DNA of 64,000 bases from Acidiferrum sp963764675 (lineage in GTDB: Bacteria; Acidobacteriota; Terriglobia; Acidiferrales; UBA7541), in contig CAVXTQ010000001.1 of assembly GCA_963764675.1 (NCBI GenBank), forward strand, positions 124,001 to 188,000. The letters run 5' to 3'. Within the stretch, counting starts at the first letter, position 1, and each line of letters opens with the position of its first letter. Shown in pieces: positions 45,002 through 54,325 of the stretch. The notes below the pieces were generated by a model. That model saw only the letters and a list, made by a program, of their open reading frames with translations, was not told where the DNA came from and searched no databases. Both the position numbers and the translations under genes were made by a program.

Positions 45002-47311
45002 CTACTTACTGCCTACAATCTTTCTCCACTCTTCAACCTGCTCCCGCAGCGTGTTCAAACTGTTAGCCATGCGATCCGCTTCTACATTCACCAGCGCGTA
45101 CTGCTCGCCAGCAGCGTCCGGGTGCTGGATCAACCGCCGATGATCCTCGCGCAAATCCGGCCACTTTTGAACCGCCGGGCGCTCGCGCCGGAGTTCCGCA
45201 GCCAAACGCCCCAGCGTCGCAAGTACGTCGGCGGCGAGCGCCCGAAACTCCGGCCGCACGGCAGGCCGCGGCCCCGGCAAAATTCCCGCCTCCACGGACA
45301 TCACCGCATACACGAAACGGTGTGAACTCGCCAGCATGCCCATCAGCAAAGCGATCTCCTCGGCTCGAGTTCCCGGCTCGGCGCGCATGCGCTCTACGGA
45401 CGCTACGGCATTCGTGCGCGCGAGGCGCGCCGCAAGCCGCGCCTTATCGATAGGATGCGGCGAACTGACTCCATCGCTCCGTGTCACTTCCCCCAGGACT
45501 ACAGAGAAGTACGTGCGGTAGGCCTCCAGCAGCCGCGCCATCGTCACTCCCACCTGCGTGCGCTCCCACGTGGGCCACACCGCGTAGGCCGCCAGCGCCA
45601 AAAGCCCGCCAACGACGGTGTTGATCCCGCGCAGCCAAATCACATCTTTCGGCGCCACTCCCGTGAACGCAATCAGCAGCACCACTAAAGCGCTCACCGC
45701 GATTCCAAAAATCCCATAGTTTGCCGGCCCCGCCCAGCGCAGCAGGAAAACAAAACCGCCCATCAATGCGATCTCCATGCCTCTTCCCGTGGGCAGAAAA
45801 TGGAACATCGCCGTCGCCAGCAAGAGTCCCGCAATCGTGCCCGCGATGCGCAGCAGCCCGCGCGTGAATGTCACCGTGAACTCCGGCTTCAGCACAATCA
45901 CCGTCGTCATGGGCAGCCAGTAGGCTCTGGGAGCTTCCAGATTTCGCGATACCAACTCCGCGATGGCCACCGCTGCGGCCAGCCGGATTGCGTGACGGCA
46001 CACCGCGGATTGCAAGCTGAGATTGGCAGTCACCCGCGCGAGATTTCCGGTGATGCGCATGCGCCAGGGCAGCCGTTTGTCCCGCCGCTTGGTGGCTTCC
46101 AGGCCGGCTGGTGTCACGTCGCCGGCCAACTGTGCCGCCGCGCGCAATTGGCCCGCCAGCGAATCCATCTGAAATCGCGCATCGCGCATCACCGCCGCAA
46201 GAAAAGTGCGGTCGACGGCGTCGTTGCTTTCGCGCAGCGCTTCCGTCGCGGTGCGCATTTCCGTCATCCACGATTCGTTGATTGTTACTGGGGCGTTCCG
46301 TGCCAGCGATTCGCCGATCGCCGTCATCACGTGCGCGGCGGATTCCAGGAAGCTCTCGACCATCTCGGCGGCCGCGAAGCCGAACTTTTCTCGGCGCATC
46401 CTGCGGAGCAGCCGTCCCAACGTGAACAGACGCAATCGGATGCGCTCTCCCTGGCTCAGCAGCGAACGCAACCTCTCGCTCTCGATGCCATGGTCTGCGG
46501 CCCGCGCCGCCAGCGCTTCCTGTGCTTGCGTGCCGGCCTGCGCCGGCGGCGGCGCCTTCATGAGCTGCTCTGGAGACGCCGCCGCCTGCCCGAGCACCAG
46601 ATACAAATTTGCAAGCGCGCGCCGTTCCGGCTTATACCCGCGCACCGGCCACAGCGCCAGCGACAGCAGCATCTGGATCACCCCACCCGCGAACGCCAAG
46701 CCTCCTGCTTGCAACGCGCGCTCTGGCGTCAGCGATTGCGCCGAATAAATGATCAGCACAACCACGCTGATCACGCCCAGACTCTCAGCCGTCGCTCCGA
46801 GAGTAATCGCCATTCCCGAACCGAACGCCCACACCGTCGCCAGCACCACGGCCGCGGTATTGTGATGGCCTGCGAGCCCTCCCGCCATCACCGCGATGGC
46901 GCACAACGCGCTGGAAGCGAGCATCCGCTTGGCGCGCTGCCCGTAAGGATCGTGCCCATCCGAGTACGACACGTTGAGCGCGCCGCTGGCCACCGCCAAC
47001 CCGCCAAGCGGCATGCCAAGCGCGATTCCTACCAGCAACGGAGCACTAACTCCCACGGCGTTGCGCAAGCCGATCCAAGGCTCCATCTTCGCCGTGTCCA
47101 CGTGGAGCACGCCTTGCCAAAAAGTCTGCCACTTATTCAGTTGATGCGTTTCTTTGGATTTTGCGGCAGATGTGCGCACATCTCTGGTGGGTTGCGGAGC
47201 GCCGCGGTTCGCCGCAACGTCCGCGCCATTGCCGTCCGGCCCACCTGCAAGAGCGCCCACGTTTCCCCGATCGGGGCGGTCTGTGGTGTGCAGCTTTTCG
47301 TCGCCTTCCAT
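45002..47311 (-). CDS. FUSC-family inner-membrane transporter
   Basis: A 769-residue member of the fusaric-acid-resistance/AaeB-like family. After a disordered N-terminus of about 60 residues come two six-helix membrane blocks, residues about 85-235 (GLRNAVGVSAPLLVGIALGM, MLASSALCAIAVMAGGLAG, ESLGVISVVVLIIYS) and about 455-590 (AIRLAAAVAIAELVS, GLLRIAGTIAGLLLATAM, YGIFGIAVSALVVLLIAFTG, VVGGLLALAAYAVWP), each followed by a cytoplasmic helical region. Such proteins export aromatic acids or related toxic compounds; the substrate is not deducible. It is divergent from the methyltransferase/P450 operon by about 100 bases. ATG 47311 is preferred over GTG 47314. Confidence 0.88.
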   Translation of the reverse strand: MEGDEKLHTTDRPDRGNVGALAGGPDGNGADVAANRGAPQPTRDVRTSAAKSKETHQLNKWQTFWQGVLHVDTAKMEPWIGLRNAVGVSAPLLVGIALGMPLGGLAVASGALNVSYSDGHDPYGQRAKRMLASSALCAIAVMAGGLAGHHNTAAVVLATVWAFGSGMAITLGATAESLGVISVVVLIIYSAQSLTPERALQAGGLAFAGGVIQMLLSLALWPVRGYKPERRALANLYLVLGQAAASPEQLMKAPPPAQAGTQAQEALAARAADHGIESERLRSLLSQGERIRLRLFTLGRLLRRMRREKFGFAAAEMVESFLESAAHVMTAIGESLARNAPVTINESWMTEMRTATEALRESNDAVDRTFLAAVMRDARFQMDSLAGQLRAAAQLAGDVTPAGLEATKRRDKRLPWRMRITGNLARVTANLSLQSAVCRHAIRLAAAVAIAELVSRNLEAPRAYWLPMTTVIVLKPEFTVTFTRGLLRIAGTIAGLLLATAMFHFLPTGRGMEIALMGGFVFLLRWAGPANYGIFGIAVSALVVLLIAFTGVAPKDVIWLRGINTVVGGLLALAAYAVWPTWERTQVGVTMARLLEAYRTYFSVVLGEVTRSDGVSSPHPIDKARLAARLARTNAVASVERMRAEPGTRAEEIALLMGMLASSHRFVYAVMSVEAGILPGPRPAVRPEFRALAADVLATLGRLAAELRRERPAVQKWPDLREDHRRLIQHPDAAGEQYALVNVEADRMANSLNTLREQVEEWRKIVGSK

Positions 47312-47413
47312 CACTCGATTAGAATAGTCGACTCAGCGGAAGTTCTGCGTGGCATTTGCACGATAGGTAGCGGACATGCTGTGCCTCTACAATGGATTGG
47401 CTGCGCTGACCTT

Positions 47414-48004
47414 ATGAACGCACTCGAAAATTGGTATTGCTCGACTTCGTTCTGGCGATACCTCACCCACCGACGGCTGCTGCCGTGGGTTCTCTCTGAT
47501 TCGGAGATTGGGGATCACGTGCTCGAGCTAGGCGCGGGTCCCGGCGCGGCAACCGATGAGTTGCGCCGGCGCTCATCGCGGGTCACTAGTCTCGAGTACA
47601 GCCATTCTTTCGCCTCTGGACTTGCGGCGCGCCAGCGCGGCACGAATGCAACGATCTTGCAGGGTGACGCCGCAGCTTTGCCGTTCGCGGACGGAGTCTT
47701 TTCGTCGGTCATCGCTGTTCTCGTCTTGCACCACTTGAGAGCAGCCGAGTTGCAGGACCGTGCCTTCGCCGAGGCTTACCGCGTCCTGCGGCCAGGCGGT
47801 TGCTTCTTTGCGTTTGAAATAGAAGATGGATGGTTCAACCGCGCCATCCATAAGAACAGTACGTTCGTTCCGGTGCAGCCGGCGTCGCTGCCCGCGCGGC
47901 TGACCGCCGCGGGTTTTTCACGCGTTACGGTCGATATCCGGCGAGCGGGTTTTCGCATTCGCGCCAGGCGCGCCCGCGTTGACCTTGGCAACGCCGCGCC
48001 TTAG
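47414..48004 (+). CDS. Class I SAM-dependent methyltransferase
   Basis: A 196-residue Rossmann-fold methyltransferase. Motif I VLELGAGPGAATDELRRR binds SAM; VTSLEYS supplies the acidic loop; GDAAALPFADGVFSSVIAVLVLHHL is motif II/III; AYRVLRPGGCFFAFEIEDG is post-motif III. The start is ATG 47414; the frame is open far upstream only because it runs antisense through the FUSC gene. The P450 gene follows after nine bases, and two more genes follow closely, so it is probably the first gene of a four-gene operon. Acceptor substrate unknown (lipid, quinone or small molecule). Confidence 0.88.
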   Translation: MNALENWYCSTSFWRYLTHRRLLPWVLSDSEIGDHVLELGAGPGAATDELRRRSSRVTSLEYSHSFASGLAARQRGTNATILQGDAAALPFADGVFSSVIAVLVLHHLRAAELQDRAFAEAYRVLRPGGCFFAFEIEDGWFNRAIHKNSTFVPVQPASLPARLTAAGFSRVTVDIRRAGFRIRARRARVDLGNAAP

Positions 48005-48013
48005 CATCGATTC

Positions 48014-49408
48014 ATGCGCCTCCCCACCCCAGCGAAACTGCCTCCCGGCCCGCCGGCGACGTCGTGGACCGGTAGTTTCAAGGACTACAGCCGCGATCCG
48101 CTCGGCTATCTGCCGCGCATGGCGCAGGAATACGGCGACATCGTCACGATGCGCTACTACAACTTTCGCATCTATTTCGTGAGTCACCCGGACTACGTCG
48201 AGGAAGTGCTGGTCAATCAGAATCGCAAATTCATCAAGGGCCGCATTCTGCGCGCAAACAAGCGCTTGTTCGGCAACGGCCTCCTCACAAGTGAAGGCGA
48301 TTTCTGGTTGCGGCAGCGGCGGCTCGCGCAGCCCGCTTTTCATCGCGCGCGTATCGCGTCGTATGCGGACACGATGGTGCGATACGCGCAGCGGCTCCTG
48401 GGCGAATGGAAGGGCGGGGAGACGCGCGACATTCACGCAGAAATGATGCGGCTGACGCTGCAAATCGTCGCAAAGACGCTGTTCGACGCGGACGTCGATC
48501 GCGAAGCGCGCCAAGTGGGGCACGCGCTGGAAGCGATCATGGAGCTGAACTCCGATTTTCGTAAGCTGATCTTGACGCCGTCCTGGCTGCCAACACCGCG
48601 CAACATCCGAGCCGCCATTGCCACGCGCCGCCTGGACAAAATCATTTTCCGGTTCATCGAGCAGCGCCGCGCCTCGGGAAAGGATACCGGCGATCTGCTG
48701 TCGATGCTACTGGCGGCGCAAGACGAAGACGGTTCGCGAATGACCGACCGGCAGTTGCGCGATGAAGCGATGACGATTTTTCTCGCGGGACACGAAACCA
48801 CCGCCAATGCACTCTCTTGGACATGGCTGCTGCTCGCACAGAATCCCGCGGTGGAAGCGAAGCTGCACGCGGAGCTAGCCGCTGTGCTCGGGGGGAGCGC
48901 GCCTTCGCTCGACGACCTTGCGAACCTGCGCTACACCGGCCACGTGATCACCGAATCGATGCGCCTCTATCCTCCGGCGTGGGGCATGGCGCGGGTCGCC
49001 ATCGAAGACGCGGAGATCGGAGGATATCCCATACCCAAGGGCTGCGGTGTTTCCCTGGCGCAGTGGGTGGTTCATCGCGATCCGCGATGGTTCGATGCTC
49101 CGCTGGAGTTTCGCCCCGAGCGCTGGGAAGGGGATTTGCTGAAACGCCTGCCGCGATTCGCGTATTTTCCGTTCGGCGGCGGACCCCGCCAGTGCATCGG
49201 CAATAATTTTGCTGTGATGGAGGCCACGCTGCTGCTCGCGACAATCGCGCAGCATTTCCGCATTCACATGGTGCCCGACCACCCGGCGGTGCCGATGCCG
49301 TCGATCACGCTGCGGCCGCGATACGGAATTCGCGCCACGCTGGAAGCTCGCGGCGCCGCGCATTTGCAGACGCCTGCCGCGCGAGTGCAGCGCGCCGTTG
49401 CGGACTAG
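48014..49408 (+). CDS. Cytochrome P450
   Basis: A 464-residue soluble P450 monooxygenase. N-terminal proline-rich hinge KLPPGPPATSW; I-helix oxygen site FLAGHETTANALS; K-helix ESMRLYPPAWGMARVA (ExxR); FRPERWEG; heme loop FPFGGGPRQCIG with the axial ligand Cys394. The layout resembles fatty-acid or terpenoid-hydroxylating bacterial P450s, and no membrane anchor is present. No ferredoxin or reductase gene is adjacent, so electron partners must be encoded elsewhere. It lies between the methyltransferase and DUF2071 genes with gaps of 9 and 14 bases. Confidence 0.96.
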   Translation: MRLPTPAKLPPGPPATSWTGSFKDYSRDPLGYLPRMAQEYGDIVTMRYYNFRIYFVSHPDYVEEVLVNQNRKFIKGRILRANKRLFGNGLLTSEGDFWLRQRRLAQPAFHRARIASYADTMVRYAQRLLGEWKGGETRDIHAEMMRLTLQIVAKTLFDADVDREARQVGHALEAIMELNSDFRKLILTPSWLPTPRNIRAAIATRRLDKIIFRFIEQRRASGKDTGDLLSMLLAAQDEDGSRMTDRQLRDEAMTIFLAGHETTANALSWTWLLLAQNPAVEAKLHAELAAVLGGSAPSLDDLANLRYTGHVITESMRLYPPAWGMARVAIEDAEIGGYPIPKGCGVSLAQWVVHRDPRWFDAPLEFRPERWEGDLLKRLPRFAYFPFGGGPRQCIGNNFAVMEATLLLATIAQHFRIHMVPDHPAVPMPSITLRPRYGIRATLEARGAAHLQTPAARVQRAVAD

Positions 49409-49422
49409 CCTGAACCAACCAA

Positions 49423-50148
49423 ATGTCGTCGACGGAAACAGTTTTTCTCACAGCGGAATGGCGCGACCTGGTGATGTTAAACTACGAAGTTGATCCCCGC
49501 CTGATAGACAAGTATGTCCCCCACGGCACGGTGCTCGATTCGTTCCTTGGAAAAACATACGTTAGCATGGTGGGTTTTCGGTTTTGCCGCACCAAGCTCT
49601 TTGGATTTCTCAGCGTCCCGCTTCATTCCGATTTCGAAGAGGTGAATCTCCGCCTCTACGTGCGTCGCAGCGAGGGCGATGAAAACCGAAGGGGCGTTGT
49701 GTTCATAACTGAAATTGTGCCCAGGCGGGCGATCGCGGCGACGGCCCGCATCGTATACGGTGAGAACTATGTATGTCTGCCGATGAAGCACCGCGTTTAT
49801 GCCGACGCGTCGAAAAAGACGGCCCGGTATCAATGGCAGGTCAAAGATCAGTGGTGCCAGCTTGCCGCACAAGCGACAGGCGCTCCCGGGCTACCACGAG
49901 AGGGAAGTCTGGAACAATTTATTACCGAACACTATTGGGGCTACTCGACGCAACGGAGTGGGTCCTTCGAATATCACGTTTCTCATGCGTCTTGGCAGGT
50001 GTGGACAGGCGCCAAGGGCGGATTTGAAGGTGATGCAATCGGGTTGTACGGCGTTGAACTAGGCCGTCTCCTGCAAGGTCGCCCAAGCTCCGCATTCATT
50101 GCCGAAGGCTCACCGGTCACCGTTTTCCGAGGCCGTAGGCTCCCATGA
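49423..50148 (+). CDS. DUF2071 (YqjF-like) protein
   Basis: A 241-residue protein of the acetoacetate-decarboxylase-like DUF2071 family. Blocks seen: FLTAEWRDLVMLNYEVDPRLIDKYVPHGTVLDSFLGKTYVSMVGF, SDFEEVNLRLYVRR, RRGVVFITEIVPRRAIAATARIVYGENYVCLPM, FITEHYWGYSTQRSGS and YGVELGRLL. No catalytic activity is established for this family. It overlaps the following DCC gene by four bases (ATGA at 50145-50148) and follows the P450 gene by 14 bases, so it belongs to the same transcript. Confidence 0.85.
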   Translation: MSSTETVFLTAEWRDLVMLNYEVDPRLIDKYVPHGTVLDSFLGKTYVSMVGFRFCRTKLFGFLSVPLHSDFEEVNLRLYVRRSEGDENRRGVVFITEIVPRRAIAATARIVYGENYVCLPMKHRVYADASKKTARYQWQVKDQWCQLAAQATGAPGLPREGSLEQFITEHYWGYSTQRSGSFEYHVSHASWQVWTGAKGGFEGDAIGLYGVELGRLLQGRPSSAFIAEGSPVTVFRGRRLP

Positions 50149-50597
50149 TGACCCTTGAAGGAGAATCGAAAGCGGCGCCCCCTCGTGTGGGTTGGGTGCT
50201 TTACGATGGCGGATGCGGATTCTGTTTTCGTTGGGTTCACTTCTGGGAGAAAGTGATTGGGCGACGCGGTTTTGCCATCAAAGACCTGCAATCGGCTTGG
50301 GAGGACGGCAGCCTAAGGTGTTCGCAACAGAAACTGCTGGATGACATTCTAGTGTTGACCCGCGATGGCAACTTGGAATCCGGGGCGGACGCATATCTCT
50401 TTGTGGCGCGAAGAATCTGGTGGGCATGGCCATTCTATGCGATCTTCCGACTGCCAGGATTTCGCTGGATACTTTGGCAAGGCTATCGTTGGTTCAATCG
50501 CAACCGATACCGTATCTCTCGCCATTGCCCTTTGCCGCAGCAAGCCAATTCAGGTCGCGCCCAAAAGGACAGCACGCAATTATCAGGGGACACTTAG
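50145..50597 (+). CDS. DCC-family thiol-disulfide oxidoreductase-like protein (DUF393)
   Basis: A 150-residue thioredoxin-fold-related protein with the family motif VLYDGGCGFCFRW (DGxCxxC). An aromatic, membrane-associating segment (RRIWWAWPFYAIFRLPGFRWILWQGYRWFNRNRYRIS) and a Cys in ISRHCPLP follow. DCC proteins often sit next to DUF2071, lipid or carotenoid genes; their redox role is presumed. Start and stop are clear. It is the last gene of the operon and converges on the M50 protease gene after 36 bases. Confidence 0.87.
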   Translation: MMTLEGESKAAPPRVGWVLYDGGCGFCFRWVHFWEKVIGRRGFAIKDLQSAWEDGSLRCSQQKLLDDILVLTRDGNLESGADAYLFVARRIWWAWPFYAIFRLPGFRWILWQGYRWFNRNRYRISRHCPLPQQANSGRAQKDSTQLSGDT

Positions 50598-50633
50598 TCT
50601 GCCATCTCCAACGCTATCGGCTTTGCGATATAC

Positions 50634-51779
50634 CTACCTGCTGGCAACCAGCGGGCCAACCTCGGCGCGCGTTCGCATCACGCGAAGAATGGAATCGCGC
50701 GTGACCATTCCGATGATGTGCGCTCCGTCGTTCTCGGTGCCGCTCACGACCGGCATCTGATTCACGTCGGCGGCCAGCAAACGCTCCAGCAGGCCCAGCA
50801 GCGGCTCTTCCGGCGTGGACCACAAAATCTTCTCGCGCGGAATCATCACCGCCTGAACGGACATGTGCGCCCACTCCTCACGCGGGACCGAATTCAGCGT
50901 GTGGACGTTCATCATGCCAACGAGACGCTCTTCCGTAATCACGAGGTGGCAACGGCGACCGGTCCGAAGCACTTCGTGGCCGTAGTCCTCCAGCGAGATA
51001 TCGCGCGCAATCGTGGGCACCTCGTGGCTCATCACGTCCGCGGCCCGTAGCCCTGAAAGCGTTTCGCGGATCGCGAGTTGCGCGACGCTCTCCTGCGCCG
51101 CATTCAAAACAAACCAGCCGATGAACATCAGCCAAAGACCCTGCGTGACGTTCTGGTTGAATACTCCATACGCGCCCACAAGAATGATCGTGTAGGCAAT
51201 CAGTTTTCCGCTGGCGCCGGCCACGCGCGTCGCCTTGGCGAAGTCTTTGGTTATCCCCCAAACGATGGCCCTGAAGATTCGGCCCCCGTCTAAGGGAAAG
51301 CCGGGGAGGAGATTGAAAAGCGCAAGTCCTGCGTTTGCTTCCCACAGCAATGTTCCCAGCGTCCCGATCACCTGGCTTGACGGAAACGCTCGGAGCAACC
51401 CGAAGAAAGAACCTGCAAGAAATCCGCTCGCCAGAGGCCCGGCGATCGCGATGTTGAATTCCTGAATGGCCTTCGAGGGATCGCGTTCAATGCGCGCGAG
51501 ACCTCCAAAGAAAAACAGAGTTATGGACACAACGCGAATCTTGTAGTGCTGTGCCACCACGCTGTGCGACAGCTCGTGAAAGAGAACCGAAGCGAAAAAC
51601 AGCAGACTCGTCAGGGCTCCGACCGCCCAGTCCTGATTCGTGCTCCATTGCGGATGATCCTGGGCAAAAATCCCTTTCAGGTTGTAGGTGAAGAGCGCAA
51701 AAATGAACACCCAACTTGCATTCACATAGATCGGTATCCCGAAGATTCGTCCGATCATCAGGCCTGCACTTGTAGGCAT
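50634..51779 (-). CDS. Site-2-type zinc metalloprotease (M50) with two CBS domains
   Basis: A 381-residue intramembrane protease. Zinc ligands are visible in FHELSHSVVAQ (His68, His72) and LLPGFPLDGGRIFR (Asp164). About six hydrophobic segments make the membrane core (residues 15-230). The C-terminus holds two CBS modules (VMSHEVPTIARDISLEDYG...GMMNV, VMIPREKILWSTPEEPLLGLLERL...IIGMVTRDSILRVM), which would tune activity by binding adenine nucleotides. Such proteins cleave membrane-bound regulators within the bilayer; the substrate is unknown. Confidence 0.93.
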   Translation of the reverse strand: MPTSAGLMIGRIFGIPIYVNASWVFIFALFTYNLKGIFAQDHPQWSTNQDWAVGALTSLLFFASVLFHELSHSVVAQHYKIRVVSITLFFFGGLARIERDPSKAIQEFNIAIAGPLASGFLAGSFFGLLRAFPSSQVIGTLGTLLWEANAGLALFNLLPGFPLDGGRIFRAIVWGITKDFAKATRVAGASGKLIAYTIILVGAYGVFNQNVTQGLWLMFIGWFVLNAAQESVAQLAIRETLSGLRAADVMSHEVPTIARDISLEDYGHEVLRTGRRCHLVITEERLVGMMNVHTLNSVPREEWAHMSVQAVMIPREKILWSTPEEPLLGLLERLLAADVNQMPVVSGTENDGAHIIGMVTRDSILRVMRTRAEVGPLVASR

Positions 51780-52064
51780 CTCGGGTTTGCTCTCTCGTCT
51801 CGCCGGTGTCAGACCGCGTCCGAGGTAAGCGACCCTACGATACGTGTCAGGACAATTCCAGCCTGTTTACATTATCTCTGATTCCGGGCGCAGCCACACG
51901 GGCGCGGCCGCTGGGTGCGTCTCGCGACCCACGACGTGTTGCGTCGGACACGGAATCTGCCTCGGTGCGATCTAGCAAAGCCTTATTTATCAGCTAGTTG
52001 CATTTGGTATTCACGGTGCCATCTCTGTTCACGCACGTTGGAAGTGAGTTTGAGGGAGGCACCT

Positions 52065-52262
52065 ATGATCACCCTATTGAGCTTTACGACGCTGGCCGTC
52101 GCCACCATTTTCGCCCTTGCCGCTGGTACCGCGTTCCAGTGGTTGATGCTGCGGGCCGCGTGTTACTTGATGCAGCCGGCCGCCGCTCAGCGGCGTCCAG
52201 CGCGCACAGAACTCGTGCGCGGAACGGCGCAACTCGCTCGCGCGTTTGCGCCGCACCGCTAA
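52065..52262 (+). CDS. Small single-helix membrane protein upstream of SPFH gene
   Basis: A 65-residue protein beginning at ATG 52065, six bases after GGGAGG, a better than average ribosome-binding site. Residues about 4-30 (LLSFTTLAVATIFALAAGTAFQWLML) form one membrane helix, followed by a short basic Ala/Arg-rich tail (RRPARTELVRGTAQLARA). No family recognised. It precedes the SPFH gene by 138 bases on the same strand, and a functional link is possible. Confidence 0.6.
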   Translation: MITLLSFTTLAVATIFALAAGTAFQWLMLRAACYLMQPAAAQRRPARTELVRGTAQLARAFAPHR

Positions 52263-52400
52263 GAGCGCCTTACGCGCACAGGTTCCCTCGAAGCTCGGGA
52301 CAAGTGAAACCTGTGCCAAGAAATTCCCCGGCCCACGCATCCGGCAAAGCCGCACGTCGCCCAGCCGCAGCGCCCCGGGAACGGAAGAAGGGAGTAACAC

Positions 52401-53795
52401 ATGCTAGTTCTGAAATATCTGTTGATGATCCTCGGAGCTGGGCTTTTCGGCAGCGCCGCGGCGGTGGTGATCTATGACATCTACTTGTCGACGCAACTTC
52501 GTCGCTTGCTTGGGCGCGGCGCGCCTGGCGAGGGCGGCCTAGCAACGAGCCCGCTCGCGGAAAGCCCTTTCGGACCGGTCCGCTGGGGACTCACGCGGCG
52601 CCTGGCGGTCTTCGCGGTGGCGCCGCTGCTGCTTGCGCTCAGCATCGTGGTGGTCCCCGATGGATCGGCAGGCGTGCGCATCAGCCAGATCTGGGGCGCG
52701 CGTCCCGGCACGTTGTACCCAGGCGTGCACATCGTTACGCCGCTGATCGATAGTGTGGCGCTCTACGACACGCGGGAGCAGGTTTACACCACCTCCGCCA
52801 CTGAAGTGCCGAAATCAACCAACGAAGTGCTCGTGGTGCAGGCGCGGGAAGGACTGAACGTCGGCCTCGCCGTCAGTGTGCGCTACCGGCTGGACCCGCA
52901 GCGCCTCAGTTACATCCATGCGAACCTTCCGCAGCCGGTTGGCGCGGAGGTGGTGGCTCCCACGGTGGCCACGATCTACCGGCAGATAGCGCCCAACTAC
53001 ATCACGCGCGAGATTTTTGCTACCAAACGCGAAGAATTGCGCACCACTGCGGCCAACGCCATCACCGCGCGGCTTGGCTCCGACGGCATCATCGTGCGCG
53101 AAGTGCTGTTGCGCGATTTGAAGTTGCCCGACGAGTACGCCAAGGGCCTAGAGGGACTGCTCTTGAAGGAACAGGAGAACGAGCAACTCGGCACCGATCA
53201 GGAAATCAAGCTGAAGGAAGTGCGCATCGCGGAGTTGGAGGCGGAAGCGCAGAAGGCCCGCCAAGTGAAACAAGCCGAAGCGCAGGCGCAGGTTCGCGTG
53301 CTGCAAGCCAAGGCGGAGGCGGATGCCATGCAATACACTTTGCCGCTGAAGCAGAAGCAGATCGAGCAAACCAAGCTCGAAGCGCAGGCGCGCAAAGAAG
53401 GCACGCTGCAGAATGCCGACGCGGCGGCGCAAGCCAAAGTGATCGACAGCAAGGCCGAAGTTGAGCGGCAGAAAAACCTTTCCGATGCGGAAGCCAATCG
53501 CATCCGCGTGACGGCTGCGGCGGATGCCGAACGCATGAAATTTGAAGCGGCGGTGCTCAAGCAGAATCCGATGCTCATTCAGAAAATTATCGCGGAGCGC
53601 TTGTCGGACAAGTTGCAGATCATGATGGTTCCCGTTGACGGCAAGAACTTCTTTGCGAACGACGTGTTTCGCTCGGCGTTCTCGGGAGTTGGCGCCGGCA
53701 GCACGTCATCGGACGATGGCTCGGACGATCCGTCGCAAGCCCAGACGGCACTATCGGCGGCGAAGACACAGAAGCACCCGAACCGCAGGCCCTGA
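52401..53795 (+). CDS. SPFH/Band 7 (prohibitin/flotillin-like) membrane protein
   Basis: A 464-residue membrane scaffold protein. Two N-terminal hydrophobic segments (about 4-26 and 75-95) are followed by an SPFH domain (GVRISQIWGARPGTLYPGVHIVTPLIDSVALYDTREQVY; LNVGLAVSVRYRLDPQRLSYIHANL; ITREIFATKREELRTTAANAI; IVREVLLRDLKLPDEYAKGLEGLLLKEQEN), then a long charged coiled coil (about 260-400) rich in EAEAQ/KAEAD repeats, and a disordered Ser/Asp-rich tail. Such proteins assemble rings or cages on the membrane and organise proteases or lipids. ATG 52401 is preceded by GGAAGAAGGGAG. Confidence 0.92.
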   Translation: MLVLKYLLMILGAGLFGSAAAVVIYDIYLSTQLRRLLGRGAPGEGGLATSPLAESPFGPVRWGLTRRLAVFAVAPLLLALSIVVVPDGSAGVRISQIWGARPGTLYPGVHIVTPLIDSVALYDTREQVYTTSATEVPKSTNEVLVVQAREGLNVGLAVSVRYRLDPQRLSYIHANLPQPVGAEVVAPTVATIYRQIAPNYITREIFATKREELRTTAANAITARLGSDGIIVREVLLRDLKLPDEYAKGLEGLLLKEQENEQLGTDQEIKLKEVRIAELEAEAQKARQVKQAEAQAQVRVLQAKAEADAMQYTLPLKQKQIEQTKLEAQARKEGTLQNADAAAQAKVIDSKAEVERQKNLSDAEANRIRVTAAADAERMKFEAAVLKQNPMLIQKIIAERLSDKLQIMMVPVDGKNFFANDVFRSAFSGVGAGSTSSDDGSDDPSQAQTALSAAKTQKHPNRRP

Positions 53796-54325
53796 GTGGA
53801 ATCTTGCACGCACCGGTGGCCCGGTGCGCGCCGCTGGAATCGCGAAAGGACACTGAGCACGAGAGCAAGCACCGCCGCGCTTGACTCCATCGTCGCCAGA
53901 GGTTCTTCCGACCCAGCGCCGCGCTCCGGGCCACGCTTCCTTGGGAACGCCAATGCCCTCATTGGCGCGTGGTTCGCCTTTGGTTTGCTTTCGGTGTTTT
54001 TTTGTTTTCTTGCGGGCAGAGTGCGTAACTGGCTGATTCAAAATGGCTTAATTCGGATTCGTCTCGCGCGTATGCTTGAGCCGCTCAAGCATCGGCCGAA
54101 GCTTGCAGCCATGCACGCGATAACTCTTAGAGACAGGGGTAGTGGGCCAACTTCGGTAAGCGCGTTAGTCAGGCCCTTAGGTCTAACTCGGTGATGATAA
54201 GCCCTCGTTGCGGGCAACCGTCACCGAGCCGTCGTGAACTGGAACGGCCCCAGAGCGTCGTGCTGGCAGTTTGCGATCGGCTTGATTGTGTCTAAACTAC
54301 GTTTTGCGTGATGGAGAAATCCCTA
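53796..54325. other. 530-base non-coding stretch after the SPFH gene
   Basis: It begins with an inverted repeat, CGCACCGG (53809-53816) with CCGGTGCG (53821-53828), 13 bases past the SPFH stop, without a T-run. A frame of 132 codons crosses most of the stretch on the plus strand and contains one hydrophobic patch, but its composition (Arg/Ser-rich ends), lack of a ribosome-binding site and lack of any family pattern argue against a gene. Nothing else is evident. Confidence 0.35.
53809..53828 (+). terminator. Hairpin, probable transcript end of SPFH gene
   Basis: A perfect 8-bp stem with a TGGC loop directly after the SPFH stop codon. It lacks the T-tract of a classical intrinsic terminator, so it could equally be a 3'-end stabilising structure. 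Confidence 0.4.

Noticed and set aside
45800..47413. Plus-strand frame of 538 codons running into the methyltransferase
   Set aside because: It is antisense to the FUSC transporter, has Arg/His/Gln-rich composition without motifs, and the methyltransferase has its own ATG at 47414.
53796..54194. 132-codon plus-strand frame after the SPFH gene
   Set aside because: No ribosome-binding site, starts directly at the SPFH stop, odd Arg/Ser-rich composition and no family pattern.
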